A DNA stretch of 64,000 bases from Paraburkholderia translucens (GCF_020881035.1 NZ_JAJITC010000006.1:124001-188000); one strand, 5' to 3'. Positions 34,763-44,604 are shown, numbered from the stretch's first letter. Notes: generated from the sequence alone by a model not told the origin. Numbers and translations are program-made.

Positions 34763-35995
34763 ATGTCGTTGCATGCCCGTGCTTCCCTCGCGCTAGGCAA
34801 AGTCGCCGTGGCGCTCGCGTTTGCAGGTATCGCCGTCTCGGCTCACGCCGAAACGGTCCGCGTGACGGTCGCTCACTACAGCGACGCGACCGCGCCGTAC
34901 TTCGAGAAAATGGCCCGCAACTTCGAGAAGGCCAACCCCGGCACGACCATCAAGATCGAAGACGTGAACTGGGACACGTTGCAACAGAAGCTGCAAACGG
35001 ATATCTCCGGCGGCGCCAACGCGGACCTCGCCATCGTGGGCACGCGCTGGCTCCTCGACTTCGTGAAGGACGACGTCGCCGAGCCGCTCGACGGCTACAT
35101 GGACGCGAACTTCAAGGCCCGCTTCATCGGCCCGTTCCTCGCCCCCGGCCAGATCAACGGCAAAACCTACGGCCTGCCGATCGCCGCTTCCGCGCGCGCG
35201 CTGTACTACAACAAGGACATGCTCGCGAAGGTCGGCTACCCCGACGGCCCGAAGACCTGGAACGACGTGATCGATGCATCGAAGAAGCTGAAGGCGCAAG
35301 GCATCGCCGGCTTCGGTCTGCAAGGCAAGGAAATCGAAACCGACGTCTACTATTACTACGCGCTGTGGACGGCGGGCGGCGACGTGGTCGGCAAGGACGG
35401 CAAGGCCGCGTTCAATTCGCCCGCGGGCGTGAAGGCCGCGACGATGTACAAGCAGATGATCGACCAGGGTCTCACGCAACCGGGCGTCACCGGCTATAGC
35501 CGCGAAGACGTGCAGAACCTGTTCAAGCAGGGCCGCGTCGCGATGGTGATCTCGGCGCCGTTCCTCGCCAAGCAGATCAAGAAGGAAGCGCCGAACCTGA
35601 AGTACGGCATCGATCCGGTGCCGATGGGCACGACGCACGCCACCTACGCGGTCACAGACTCGATCGTGATGTTCAAGAATTCGAAAGTGAAGAAGACCGC
35701 GTGGAAGTTCCTCGACTATCTGTTCACGAAGGAACCGCGCGTCGAGTTCACGACGACCGAAGGCTTCCTGCCGACCACGAAGGCCGAAGCGGCTGATCCG
35801 GCGTTCAACGACCCGGACGTCAAGGCATTTATCGCGCTTTTGCCCACCGCTCACTTCGCCCCGACCGTGACCGGCTGGGAAGACACCGCCAAGGCCGTGA
35901 CCGATTCGATGCAGGCGATCTATCTGAACAAGGCGCAACCGGCTGAAGCGTTGACGGCGGCGGCTGCGCAAGCGAACAAGTCGCTCGGTCACTGA
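34763..35995 (+). CDS. Sugar ABC transporter periplasmic binding protein (CUT1, family 1)
   Basis: 410 residues from ATG 34763 (AGGAGA upstream). Sec signal ending SAHAETV. Family 1 extracellular solute-binding fold (VTVAHYSDATAPYFEKMARNFEKANPGT; later GLPIAASARALYYNKDMLAKVGYPDGPKTWNDV). First gene of the plus-strand operon. The ligand is likely a sugar, polyol or oligosaccharide; the SDR neighbour favours a polyol, which is inference. Confidence 0.93.
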   Translation: MSLHARASLALGKVAVALAFAGIAVSAHAETVRVTVAHYSDATAPYFEKMARNFEKANPGTTIKIEDVNWDTLQQKLQTDISGGANADLAIVGTRWLLDFVKDDVAEPLDGYMDANFKARFIGPFLAPGQINGKTYGLPIAASARALYYNKDMLAKVGYPDGPKTWNDVIDASKKLKAQGIAGFGLQGKEIETDVYYYYALWTAGGDVVGKDGKAAFNSPAGVKAATMYKQMIDQGLTQPGVTGYSREDVQNLFKQGRVAMVISAPFLAKQIKKEAPNLKYGIDPVPMGTTHATYAVTDSIVMFKNSKVKKTAWKFLDYLFTKEPRVEFTTTEGFLPTTKAEAADPAFNDPDVKAFIALLPTAHFAPTVTGWEDTAKAVTDSMQAIYLNKAQPAEALTAAAAQANKSLGH

Positions 35996-36032
35996 GACGC
36001 GACTTTTAGCAGTAAAGAGGTGAACAGGAAAC

Positions 36033-36060
36033 GCGCGGCGCCGTTACGACGGCGTCGCGC
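36033..36060 (+). terminator. Intercistronic stem-loop after the binding-protein gene
   Basis: 12-bp stem with one G-U pair (36033-36044 with 36049-36060) and a TACG tetraloop, no T-run. Typical of the attenuator/stabiliser hairpins that raise binding-protein levels above the permeases. Confidence 0.6.
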
Positions 36061-36102
36061 GCTCCGCTGCGCCGCCCTTGCCATCGACCCGACACCAGCA
36101 AG

Positions 36103-37062
36103 ATGCACTTTTCCGGCCCATTCCGTCGCGTCCGTCGTTTGAAGGCAGGCGCGTCTTACGATCGTGCACGCACGAGCGGTTCCGTTTCCCCGCGCCCGCA
36201 CGCGCCGTGGTTGCTGATCGCGCCGAGCCTCGTGCTCGCGCTGTTCATCATCAGCTATCCGATCTTTAACATCGTGTGGCAATCGCTGCATGAGGTCTCG
36301 CGCTTCGGCGCGATCCGCGATTTCACCGGCGTACAGAACTTCATCAACGTGTTCCAGGACCCGGTGTTTGTCGCCTCCGTACGCCGCACGATCATCTGGA
36401 CCGTGTGCGTGGTGGGCGGCACGGTGCTGATCTCGGTACCTGTCGCACTGATTCTGAATCAGGACTTTCACGGCCGCGGCATCGCACGCACGATCGTGAT
36501 GCTGCCGTGGTCCGTCTCGCTGACGATGACCGCCGTCGTCTGGCGCTGGGCCTTCAACGACGACTATGGCATGGTCAACGTCACGCTGCAGCGCCTCGGC
36601 CTGATCAGCGGGCCGATCCATTGGCTCGCGACGCCCGAATTCGCGTTCCCTGTCGAAATCGCGGTCGGCATCCTGGTGTCGATCCCGTTCACGGTGACGA
36701 TCTTTCTCGGTGGCCTCTCCTCGGTGCCAGGCGACATCTACGAAGCGGCGCGCATCGACGGCGCGAGCGCCTGGCAGCAGTTCCGTCAACTGACGATGCC
36801 GCTGTTGCGTCCATTTATCAACATGGCGATCCTGCTGAACGTGATCTACGTGTTCAACTCGTTTCCGATCATCTGGGTGATGACGCAGGGCGGCCCCGAC
36901 AACAGCACGCACATCCTCGTCACCTATCTGTACGAACTCGGCTTCCGGCTGGGACGCCCCGGCGAAGCGGCCGCCGTTTCGCTGATCATGCTCGTGATGC
37001 TGTTCATGTTCTCGATCGCCTATCTGCGTCTGCAACGCGCGAAAGAAGGAGTGCCGTCATGA
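36103..37062 (+). CDS. Sugar ABC transporter permease, MalF type
   Basis: 319 residues, six helices, with the EAA loop VPGDIYEAARIDGASAWQQFRQLTMPLL that docks on the ATPase. The N-terminal 30 residues are basic and cytoplasmic. The stop overlaps the next permease start (ATGA). Confidence 0.92.
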   Translation: MHFSGPFRRVRRLKAGASYDRARTSGSVSPRPHAPWLLIAPSLVLALFIISYPIFNIVWQSLHEVSRFGAIRDFTGVQNFINVFQDPVFVASVRRTIIWTVCVVGGTVLISVPVALILNQDFHGRGIARTIVMLPWSVSLTMTAVVWRWAFNDDYGMVNVTLQRLGLISGPIHWLATPEFAFPVEIAVGILVSIPFTVTIFLGGLSSVPGDIYEAARIDGASAWQQFRQLTMPLLRPFINMAILLNVIYVFNSFPIIWVMTQGGPDNSTHILVTYLYELGFRLGRPGEAAAVSLIMLVMLFMFSIAYLRLQRAKEGVPS

Positions 37063-37910
37063 GTCTGAGCGCGAAGACTAAACGCTCGCTGTGGTGCTGG
37101 CTCGCGCTATTGCCGCTCGTGATCGTCATACTGTTTCCGTTCGCGGTAATGTTCTTCACCGCGCTCAAGCCGGCTTCGGAGATCTTTATTTATCCGGCGC
37201 GCTGGCTGCCGGTGCAATGGCAGTGGCGCAATTTCGTCGACATGTGGGACGCGGCCAACTTCGGTGTCGCCCTGCGCAACAGCACGATCATCAGCTTTCT
37301 GTCCACCGCGCTCGCACTCGCGGTGAGCCTGCCCGCCGCTTACGCGCTCGCGCGCTTTCCGTTTCGCGGACGCGGCCTGTATCGGCAGTTCCTACTCGTC
37401 ACGCAGATGTTGTCGCCGATCCTGCTCGTGGTCGGCCTGTTCCGGCTCGCGGCGATGATTCCGTGGGGCGACGGCAACCTGGTCGATTCGAGAATCGGCG
37501 TGATCGTGTCGTACGCTGCGTTCAATATCGCGTTCGCGGTGTGGATGCTGTCGTCGTACTTCGAGACCGTGCCGCAGGATCTGGAGGAATCGGCCTGGCT
37601 CGAAGGCTGCAGCCGCACGCGCGCGGTGTTCAAGGTGTTTCTGCCGCTCGCGGTGCCGGCGATCGTCGTGACGGCGATCTTCACCTTCATCAACGCGTGG
37701 AACGAGTTCGCGGTCGTCTATACGTTGATCCGCTCGCCGGAGAACAAGACGCTGACCGTGCAGGTGACGGATATGGTGGCGGGCAAGTACGTGGTCGAAT
37801 GGCATCTGGTGATGGCCGCGACGTTGGCCGCGACGTTGCCGGTTTCGATCGTGTTTGCGTGGTTGCAGCGCTATATGGTGAAGGGGCTCGCGCTGGGGGC
37901 GGTGAAGTGA
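37059..37910 (+). CDS. Sugar ABC transporter permease, MalG type
   Basis: 283 residues, six helices, EAA loop VPQDLEESAWLEGCSRTRAVFKVFLPL. ATG 37059 overlaps the MalF-type stop. Together with the 36.1-kb permease, the 34.8-kb binding protein and the ATPase at 32.5 kb it completes a CUT1 importer. Confidence 0.93.
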   Translation: MSLSAKTKRSLWCWLALLPLVIVILFPFAVMFFTALKPASEIFIYPARWLPVQWQWRNFVDMWDAANFGVALRNSTIISFLSTALALAVSLPAAYALARFPFRGRGLYRQFLLVTQMLSPILLVVGLFRLAAMIPWGDGNLVDSRIGVIVSYAAFNIAFAVWMLSSYFETVPQDLEESAWLEGCSRTRAVFKVFLPLAVPAIVVTAIFTFINAWNEFAVVYTLIRSPENKTLTVQVTDMVAGKYVVEWHLVMAATLAATLPVSIVFAWLQRYMVKGLALGAVK

Positions 37911-37965
37911 GTCGCCAACAATGCTGCGCGGCCGCGCCGCGCAGTGTGCCTATGCGACTCGCGCG

Positions 37966-38259
37966 TTAGTCGGCGCCGCGCACGATCCGCAGGTCACGCT
38001 CGACGCCGTCGCCCAGCGCTGCCAGTGCCTTCTTGTACGCCTCGCTTTCGTAGGCGGCAACGGCCTGCTCGTAGGTCGGAAACTCGATCACGACCGTGCG
38101 CTCCTTCAGGCCCTGCTCGCGCGGCTCGTCCGCCACACCCCGAACGAGGAACTTGCCGCCCGCTGCCGCCACCGCGGCCGGGGCAAGTTGCGCGTACGCA
38201 GCCAGTTTCTGCGGGTCGTTCGTCTTCCGGTACGACGTCACCCAATAACCTTTGCTCAT
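37966..38259 (-). CDS. DUF1330 family protein
   Basis: 97 residues from ATG 38259, matching the DUF1330 size and motifs (GYWVTSYRKTNDPQKLAAYAQLAPAAV, then GGKFLVRG, VVIEFPTYEQAVAAYESEAY). A dimeric alpha-beta barrel fold of unknown function. It is convergent with the sugar transport operon. Confidence 0.88.
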   Translation of the reverse strand: MSKGYWVTSYRKTNDPQKLAAYAQLAPAAVAAAGGKFLVRGVADEPREQGLKERTVVIEFPTYEQAVAAYESEAYKKALAALGDGVERDLRIVRGAD

Positions 38260-38430
38260 TCGAATCTCCTCATGTGATGGAACAACGCGGGCCCAAGCGG
38301 ACCAAAGCAGTCGCGATCTTACATAGTAGCAAAGAGGCGCTCGGCCTTCGCGTGGTTCGCCATTGAACGATTTGTGCACTAGGATTGCTTGTGCACATTT
38401 TCGATGCCGGACTATTCAAGGAGACAGCGA

Positions 38431-39582
38431 GTGAGCGAGCGATACGAGTCGTTTTGTGCATGCTGCGGCAGTCCCGAGCATCGGGCAATGAGCCGCCGGA
38501 CTTTCATGAGCCTGATTGCGGGCAGCGCCGCTGGACTTGCAATGCCGTGCGCGTTCGCGGCCGATACGCCGGCCGTGCCCGCGATTGCTTACGACTCGAT
38601 TCCCAACCCCGTACGTTTACCGAACGACATGTACTTCGGCGAATGCTCGGGCGTCGCGCTCAATTCGCGTGGCCACATCTTCGTGCTGTCGCGCGGCAAC
38701 ACCACGGGGCCCGCATACGGCGCGGCCGCCGCGCAACTGCTCGAGTTCGCGCCCGACGGGCGCTTCGTGCGCGAGATCGGCCACAACCTGTACGCGTGGT
38801 CGTTCGCGCACACGGTGAAGGTGGACCGGCACGACAACATCTGGGTCACCGACAAAGGCTCCGACATGGTGATCAAGTTCACGCCGGAAGGACGCGTCGC
38901 GATGGTGTTCGGCCGCAAGCAGGAAGCATCGGACGAAGAGACCGCGCCGCTCAAGCATCCGAATCCGCCGCTGCCGTCCGAGCCCGGACGCTTTCGTCAG
39001 GTGACCGACGTCGCATGGGACAAGGCGGGCAACACCTACATCAGTGACGGCTATATCAATTCGCGCGTCGCAAAGGTCGATCGCAACGGCAACTGGCTGA
39101 AGTCATGGGGTGATCGGGGCACGGGTCCGGGGCAGTTTCATACGCCGCATAGCATCGCGGTCGATGCGAACGACCACGTATATGTAGCGGATCGCAGCAA
39201 CCGGCGCATCCAGGTGTTCGATACCGAGGGCTCATTCCTGCGCCAGTTCACGATCGACGTGCCGGTGCCGCCGGACGCGCGTCCCGCCATCGGCAACATG
39301 CCGAGCGAAGCGGACCTCGCGGCGGGCACGTTCGCGCCGGGTTCGCCGTGGGCGATCTGCATTTCTCCGGGACCGAAGCAGATGCTCTACTGCGCCGACG
39401 CGTTTCCGGGCCGCATCTACAAGATGACGCTCGAGGGCAAAGTGCTGGGCGTACTCGGCAAAGCGGGCAAACAGCCGAAACAGTTCGGCTGGATTCACGA
39501 GATGGCGTGTCCTTCGGAAAACGTCTTATTCGTTGCCGAGTTGCTGAACTGGCGTATTCAGAAGCTGGTTCTGCATGCGTGA
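38431..39582 (+). CDS. Tat-exported NHL-repeat beta-propeller protein (peptidylamidoglycolate-lyase-like)
   Basis: 383 residues from GTG 38431, where AGGAG lies 7 nt upstream. The Tat motif SRRTFMSLIAGSAAG is preceded by an N-terminal CACCGSPEH segment with two closely spaced Cys. The mature part is an NHL propeller with repeats such as GPGQFHTPHSIAVDANDHVYVADRSNRRIQVF. It resembles the peptidyl-alpha-hydroxyglycine alpha-amidating lyase family, but many members of that fold are not lyases. It stands alone; the substrate is unknown. Confidence 0.82.
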   Translation: MSERYESFCACCGSPEHRAMSRRTFMSLIAGSAAGLAMPCAFAADTPAVPAIAYDSIPNPVRLPNDMYFGECSGVALNSRGHIFVLSRGNTTGPAYGAAAAQLLEFAPDGRFVREIGHNLYAWSFAHTVKVDRHDNIWVTDKGSDMVIKFTPEGRVAMVFGRKQEASDEETAPLKHPNPPLPSEPGRFRQVTDVAWDKAGNTYISDGYINSRVAKVDRNGNWLKSWGDRGTGPGQFHTPHSIAVDANDHVYVADRSNRRIQVFDTEGSFLRQFTIDVPVPPDARPAIGNMPSEADLAAGTFAPGSPWAICISPGPKQMLYCADAFPGRIYKMTLEGKVLGVLGKAGKQPKQFGWIHEMACPSENVLFVAELLNWRIQKLVLHA

Positions 39583-39648
39583 TGGACAAGGGCCGCCGCA
39601 TTCGCCGGTGACGCGGTTGCGGACCGGCCCTGTGGATGCCAACTCGAA

Positions 39649-40089
39649 TCAGTCGTAGTGACGATGCTTGTGATGGTGCTTGCCGGAATGGAAGCCGCGC
39701 GAGTAGTCGTCGGCATACGAGTTGGAGCGCGAGATGTTGCCGCCGAGCGCCGAACCCGCGCCACCGCCGAGTGCCGCGCCGACGAGGCCGCCGGTGCGGC
39801 CGCCCATTGCATTGCCTGCCGCGGTGCCCGCCCCGCCACCGAGCGCGCCGCCGATGATCGCGCCGGTACGTTCGCGGCGGTTCGACGTGACCGCGCCGCC
39901 CGCACCGCCGCCCACTGCGCCGCCGATCACCGCGCCGGTGCTGCCGCCCACCGCGCCGCCGACCGCCGCGCCGGCCACACCACCGAGCGCGCCGCCGAGC
40001 ATGTTGTTCATATCGCCGGCGAGTGCCGGCAACGACGCAGCGGCGCTCAAAGCCGCCACGGCAACCATCTGGAAGATTTTCTTCGACAT
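39649..40089 (-). CDS. Glycine-zipper protein, secreted
   Basis: 146 residues: Sec signal (ends SLPALAGD), then five or so Gly-zipper helices (GGALGGVAGAAVGGAVGG, GGALGGGAGTAAGNAMGG and similar), and a His/Arg/Lys-rich tail GKHHHKHRHYD. Glycine zippers pack membrane helices; such proteins sit in the envelope. The His tail may bind metal. Function unknown. Confidence 0.85.
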   Translation of the reverse strand: MSKKIFQMVAVAALSAAASLPALAGDMNNMLGGALGGVAGAAVGGAVGGSTGAVIGGAVGGGAGGAVTSNRRERTGAIIGGALGGGAGTAAGNAMGGRTGGLVGAALGGGAGSALGGNISRSNSYADDYSRGFHSGKHHHKHRHYD

Positions 40090-40218
40090 ATCAGGTCTTT
40101 GTTTTAGTGAGACGGCGCCGAGTATAGCGGTGCTTCCGAAGGGTCTTTGTAACCTCGACGGTCCATGGCCGTAAGACGTGTAACAAAATGAATGCGTGGT
40201 TGCTCTTGCGGTGAGCGT

Positions 40219-40252
40219 GAAAACACAAGGGCCGCTCGCGGCGAGCGGCCCT
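40219..40252 (-). terminator. Terminator after the acid phosphatase gene
   Basis: Perfect 11-bp stem AGGGCCGCTCG/CGAGCGGCCCT (40228-40252) with a 3-nt loop, followed on the minus strand by a T-rich run. Confidence 0.75.
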
Positions 40253-40290
40253 CGGTGGCACGGAAACGTTCGAGAACAATAACAATTGTT

Positions 40291-41997
40291 TTATCCGCGC
40301 CGCTTCTTCTTCAACTCGATCGTCTCGAACAGTTCGTATTCCGGTGTCGGCGTGTGATCGGCGCCCGGCGCATGATAGTAGTTCATCGTGATCGTAGTGT
40401 CGCCACCGGGCTGCCCCGGATCGTAATCGAACACCGCGATGCCGTAGCCGGTGCCGGTATCGCGTTGCGCAGACCAGATCGCGTCTTCGACCGCATCGGC
40501 GCTCGCGCGCACGAACGTGCCTGCGGTGGTCGACGGCACCGGGCGATTCGGTTTCGTGAAGACGCGCGCCTGCGGCAGACCGGTGCCGCTATCGACGCCA
40601 TACACGTCGAGCGGGGCGCTCGTACCGCCGCCACCGAGGATCAGGTGAATCGTGCCGTGGCTCGTATCGAACGTCGATGCGCCCGCCGATACTGCCGACA
40701 TGACCGGTTTAGGCTGCAACGTATCGACCGGGCGTCCCGTCGCGATGTCGACGCCCTTGTTGTGATTGCACCCGCGCACCGGATAGCTGCGCTCGTAGTC
40801 GTGATCGTGACCGCACAGCACGAGGTCCACGCCGTAGCGATCGAACAACGGCAGCCACGCTTCGCGAATACCCTTATCGGAACCATTGCCGGTCTTCGAT
40901 GAACTGAGTGCGTCCTGATGCATCTGCACGACGATCCAGTCGACGTCGTGATCGCGCGATGCATGTTGCAGCACCTGTTCGAGCCAGCGTGTCTGCTCGC
41001 CATTGCTATAGCCGCGCACGTATAGCGACGTGCCTGCTGCAATGGGTGGATTGCCGGTACTTGCGACCGGCGTCAGCGGCGCGGGGCCGGCGACGAACGC
41101 GGCGGCATCCTGGTAGACGACGTCGTCCGCATCGAGTGAAACGAACTGCACCGAGCCGACGCGAAAGCTGTACCAGCGGCCCGGAAAACGCGTGTGGTTA
41201 TCGGGCAGCACGTAGCGCGACAGATACGACGCAAGCCCCTGCTCGCCGTTGTTGAATTCGAGTTCGTGATTGCCGGGGCACGGCATCCATGGCCGGTTCG
41301 ACGCCGACGTCTGCATGTTGTTGCCGAAGTCTCGCCACACCTCGGGCTGGTGCGCCGGGTTCAGATTCGCATAGCACAGGTCGCCGTTCAATAAATGAAA
41401 CAGCGGCTCAAAGCGCTCGACCGCCTGCACGGCGAAGCGGCTTTGCGGCGATGACAGCACCCACTTCGTATTCGGCGTCGCGAGGTCGCCGTAGCTGGTC
41501 CAGCGAAACGGCGCGCGGCCGCGCGGCGCGGTGCGAAAACTCGCGGTGAAGGGCTGCGACGCGTTGCTGTCGTTGTCGGCCGTCACTTCGTACTGGTAGC
41601 TCGTGTCGGCTTTCAGTTCGCGCACGCGCGCGTGATAGTTGAACACGACCTCGCCGTTGATGCCGTCGGTGTAGGTGCTCTGAACCGCGTGAACCGTATG
41701 CTTCGCGCGCTCGGCTCCGTCGATGCCGCTCAAGCGCACCTGCGGATTGACCGCGGGCGCGAGCGACGACCACGACACCGTGACTTCGCTGCTCGGGTCG
41801 CTGCCCCAGGTCAGGTGAATCTGTTCGGGTGTGCCATCGGGTGCGCCGCTCGTCGCGCCGCGCGCGCCCGAAGCGAGTGCGCCCGCCGCAGTCGCGAGAC
41901 CCGATACGCCCGCGAACTTCAGAAACCCGCGACGCGAAACGATGGATGCGCCGTGTTCATCGGCGTGCGTTGCCTTGACGATTTTTCTGTTCGACAT
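40291..41997 (-). CDS. Tat-exported purple acid phosphatase-like metallophosphoesterase
   Basis: 568 residues. Tat motif SRRGFLKFAG; Ser/Thr/Val-rich fibronectin-like N-domain (about 55-160; PEQIHLTWGSDPSSEVTVSWSS). Metal ligands of purple acid phosphatases are all recognisable: GDLCYANL, PGNHELEF, VQMHQDAL and CGHDHDYERSYP. It hydrolyses phosphate esters outside the cytoplasm, probably for phosphorus supply. No Pho box was identified upstream. It ends at a good terminator and is a single-gene unit. Confidence 0.93.
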   Translation of the reverse strand: MSNRKIVKATHADEHGASIVSRRGFLKFAGVSGLATAAGALASGARGATSGAPDGTPEQIHLTWGSDPSSEVTVSWSSLAPAVNPQVRLSGIDGAERAKHTVHAVQSTYTDGINGEVVFNYHARVRELKADTSYQYEVTADNDSNASQPFTASFRTAPRGRAPFRWTSYGDLATPNTKWVLSSPQSRFAVQAVERFEPLFHLLNGDLCYANLNPAHQPEVWRDFGNNMQTSASNRPWMPCPGNHELEFNNGEQGLASYLSRYVLPDNHTRFPGRWYSFRVGSVQFVSLDADDVVYQDAAAFVAGPAPLTPVASTGNPPIAAGTSLYVRGYSNGEQTRWLEQVLQHASRDHDVDWIVVQMHQDALSSSKTGNGSDKGIREAWLPLFDRYGVDLVLCGHDHDYERSYPVRGCNHNKGVDIATGRPVDTLQPKPVMSAVSAGASTFDTSHGTIHLILGGGGTSAPLDVYGVDSGTGLPQARVFTKPNRPVPSTTAGTFVRASADAVEDAIWSAQRDTGTGYGIAVFDYDPGQPGGDTTITMNYYHAPGADHTPTPEYELFETIELKKKRRG

Positions 41998-42208
41998 GTC
42001 CGGTATGGTTGTTCAGGTGGGAGAACGCCAGCGCAAAACAACGCCCCGCGGCGCCAGCGCGGACGGAAATTGACGAACGATCGTAGCCGGACGGCGATGA
42101 CAGTCCGATGAAAACTTCGAGCGAACCAACAGAGGAGAGGGTCGATCTCGCAACGCTTACCAAAACAAATGCCGGTTGCAGTCGTGCGATTCAATCGCGC
42201 GCATTCAA

Positions 42209-42625
42209 CTACGCGGGGGGCTGCGGATTGTTCTCGGATTTCGTGTCGTACCTCGAAACGCGAAGAATGCCGTTCGTGTCGATCAGCTTCGACAAGCCTG
42301 CTTCCAACGCATCGGCGACGTCCTTGTCATAAACTTCGTCGCCATTCACGTAAAGCGTGAACGATTGCAGGTACTTCGCTTTCTTTTCCGGGTTCTCGAT
42401 GGTCTGCCGGGTCCATTCATAAAGCGGGTAGTTCCCGGTACCCATTTTTTCCGCTTCGCTGACATAGTCTGCGAACGCATCGAACTGGCACCTGAGCGTT
42501 GCTTGATGCGTTTGCAGAATGGCGCGAAGCGCCGGATGCGCAGCACATGAAGGATCCAGGCGCAGCGAGGCCGCCAGTTCCGCCGATGCGGTGATTCGCA
42601 GCTGGAATTGCAAGGAAGACGGCAT
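42209..42625 (-). CDS. Small conserved-looking cytoplasmic protein downstream of the GGDEF/EAL gene
   Basis: 138 residues from ATG 42625, where GAGGTGG precedes the start; an ATG 15 nt earlier lacks this. No signal peptide. It starts MPSSLQFQLRITASAELAAS and has a repetitive helical part with acidic and Lys-rich segments (ENPEKKAKYLQSFTLYVNGDEVYDKDVADALEAGL). The 29-nt gap from the GGDEF/EAL stop suggests co-transcription. I do not recognise the family. A role linked to cyclic-di-GMP is inference from position only. Confidence 0.65.
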   Translation of the reverse strand: MPSSLQFQLRITASAELAASLRLDPSCAAHPALRAILQTHQATLRCQFDAFADYVSEAEKMGTGNYPLYEWTRQTIENPEKKAKYLQSFTLYVNGDEVYDKDVADALEAGLSKLIDTNGILRVSRYDTKSENNPQPPA

Positions 42626-42654
42626 TACCACCTCGAGCATGTCGGTAACGGATA

Positions 42655-44604
42655 TCAGAGGTCCGCGGGCTCGGCCTTGTCGGCGACACGCGCGTCGGGC
42701 TCCGCTTCGATGCGCTCGATTTCTCCGCTGCACATCGGCTTGCCGAGCAGAAAGCCCTGCGCATGCGTGCAACCACATACGCGCACGAAATCGAGCTGCT
42801 CATGGGTTTCGATGCCCTCGGCCGTGGTCGGCATGCCGATCTCACGCGCGAGCGCGACGATGCCGCGTACCACGGCCGCCGATTCGCGTCCATGCACGGA
42901 CTCGCGGACGAACGAGCTGTCGATCTTCAGCTTATCGAACGAGAAGCGCACGAGCGTCGACATCGTCGAAAAGCCGGTGCCGAAGTCGTCTAGCGCGAGC
43001 CCGATGCCCAATGCGCGCAATCTGGTGATATTGCGGCGGGTCACTTCGTCGTCGTTCAACAGCACCGTTTCCGTGACCTCGAGATTGAGCCGCGTCGGCG
43101 GAAGCCGCGTTTTCCGAAGTATCGCCGTCACCGTCGAGGCGAACGAATCCTCGCGCAACTGCACCGGCGATACGTTGACCGCAACGACCACCTTGTCGCG
43201 CCAGGTCACCGCCTCCGTACACGATTGCAATAGCGCCCATTCGCCCAATGCGAGGATCAGGCCGGTGCGCTCCGCGGTCGGAATGAACGCGGACGGCGAC
43301 AACTCACCGCGTGTCGGATGCGTCCAGCGAATCAACGCCTCGCGCCCCGCCACCGCGCCCGTATGCAGATCGACGATCGGCTGATACTCCATGCGCAAAC
43401 CATTGAACGACTTGAGCGCGCCTTCCAGATCGCTGCGCAGCATGCTCAGGCTTTCATCGGACGCGTGCTTCCCGGCATCGAAAATCGCGAATGCGCTTTT
43501 GCCGCTGCGCTTGACGCTATACAACGCGCGGTCCGCGCAGATCAGCAATTCCGGGCCGGTGTTTGCATGCTCGGGATACAGCGCGATGCCGACGCTCGCG
43601 CCGATATGCACGAGCGCTTCGCTCAGCACGAACGGCCGCGCCACCGTTCTGACGATGCGGTCGGCCAGCACCCGCACGTCGCGAAGCTGCCCGGCGCCGT
43701 CCGCAATCGCGACGAATTCGTCGCCCGCCAGCCGCCCAGCCTGATCGCCGCTCGGCAGCAAATCACGCAAACGGGTCGCCGCTTCCTCCAGAATCTGGTC
43801 GCCGGCGGCGTGGCCCAGACTGTCGTTGATCGCCTTGAAGCCATCGAGATCGATCAGCAGCACCGCGAACGACTGACCCTGATGCGTCGAACTCCTGCCG
43901 GTGCGTTCGAGCAATAGCTCGTTGATACGGGCGCGATTCGGCAATCCGGTCAGGCTGTCCTGGCGAGCCAGACGGTGACTGTTTTCACGGGCAAGCAGCA
44001 ACGCGACGGTGTCGCGATGACTGCGCATCGTAACCGTGAAAAAGCCGGCCGCGCAAAACGGTACCTGAAACAGCAGCACGAGCTTGCCGTTGCCAGGCGA
44101 CATCGCCGCGCCGATACTCAGAAAGCCGAGAATAAAGCCCATCTGCAGTAACGCGAGCCGCGGCGTGCCCGCATTACGTCCCGCCAATCCGCCTATCACA
44201 CCGACCGCGCAAACGTTTCCGAGCAGAAAAAGTGTGGGACTTCCGCTGATATTGCAAAGCAATGTGCCGAATCCAAATAGCATGCTCCATAAGAGACTTG
44301 CGAAAAGAAACGCGGAAGTCGGCGTGGGCATCCCCTGCGCCGCGCGCGTGCGGCATATCCATATCAGCATGAGCCGCGCCATCAGCAGGGCGACGACCGC
44401 GACGCCCCACGCGGCATACAGCGGAATCGGATAAAGGTGGAACGCAGTCGCGCAAACGCTGATTTCGCATATCGACGCGAATATGATCGAAGCGGTTCGT
44501 GTGAACAGATTGGCAAGCAGAATCTGCCGGTTTTCCGGGCTCAGGCTCTGGGAGGAGGACACGACCCACCTGAAAAATGGAGACCTGGGTTCTGTAAAAG
44601 CCAT
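42655..44604 (-). CDS. Membrane GGDEF-EAL cyclic-di-GMP enzyme
   Basis: About 649 residues (start uncertain: ATG 44604 or ATG 44643, neither with a good ribosome site). Five to six N-terminal helices (about 25-190) form a sensor region, then a GGDEF domain whose signature is AGDEF (RLAGDEFVAIADG) and an EAL domain with EALIRW, LNLEVTET, DDFGTGFS, KIDSSFV and the QGFLLGKP end, all catalytic residues present. It is probably an active phosphodiesterase; the AGDEF variant may still make c-di-GMP or bind GTP allosterically. It is followed by the small gene at 42.2 kb. Confidence 0.92.
   Translation of the reverse strand: MAFTEPRSPFFRWVVSSSQSLSPENRQILLANLFTRTASIIFASICEISVCATAFHLYPIPLYAAWGVAVVALLMARLMLIWICRTRAAQGMPTPTSAFLFASLLWSMLFGFGTLLCNISGSPTLFLLGNVCAVGVIGGLAGRNAGTPRLALLQMGFILGFLSIGAAMSPGNGKLVLLFQVPFCAAGFFTVTMRSHRDTVALLLARENSHRLARQDSLTGLPNRARINELLLERTGRSSTHQGQSFAVLLIDLDGFKAINDSLGHAAGDQILEEAATRLRDLLPSGDQAGRLAGDEFVAIADGAGQLRDVRVLADRIVRTVARPFVLSEALVHIGASVGIALYPEHANTGPELLICADRALYSVKRSGKSAFAIFDAGKHASDESLSMLRSDLEGALKSFNGLRMEYQPIVDLHTGAVAGREALIRWTHPTRGELSPSAFIPTAERTGLILALGEWALLQSCTEAVTWRDKVVVAVNVSPVQLREDSFASTVTAILRKTRLPPTRLNLEVTETVLLNDDEVTRRNITRLRALGIGLALDDFGTGFSTMSTLVRFSFDKLKIDSSFVRESVHGRESAAVVRGIVALAREIGMPTTAEGIETHEQLDFVRVCGCTHAQGFLLGKPMCSGEIERIEAEPDARVADKAEPADL

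Noticed and set aside
39649..40089. Glycine-zipper protein considered as a sixth exporter substrate
   Set aside because: It has a Sec signal instead of the IKDL...GG leader and is 20 kb from the locus.
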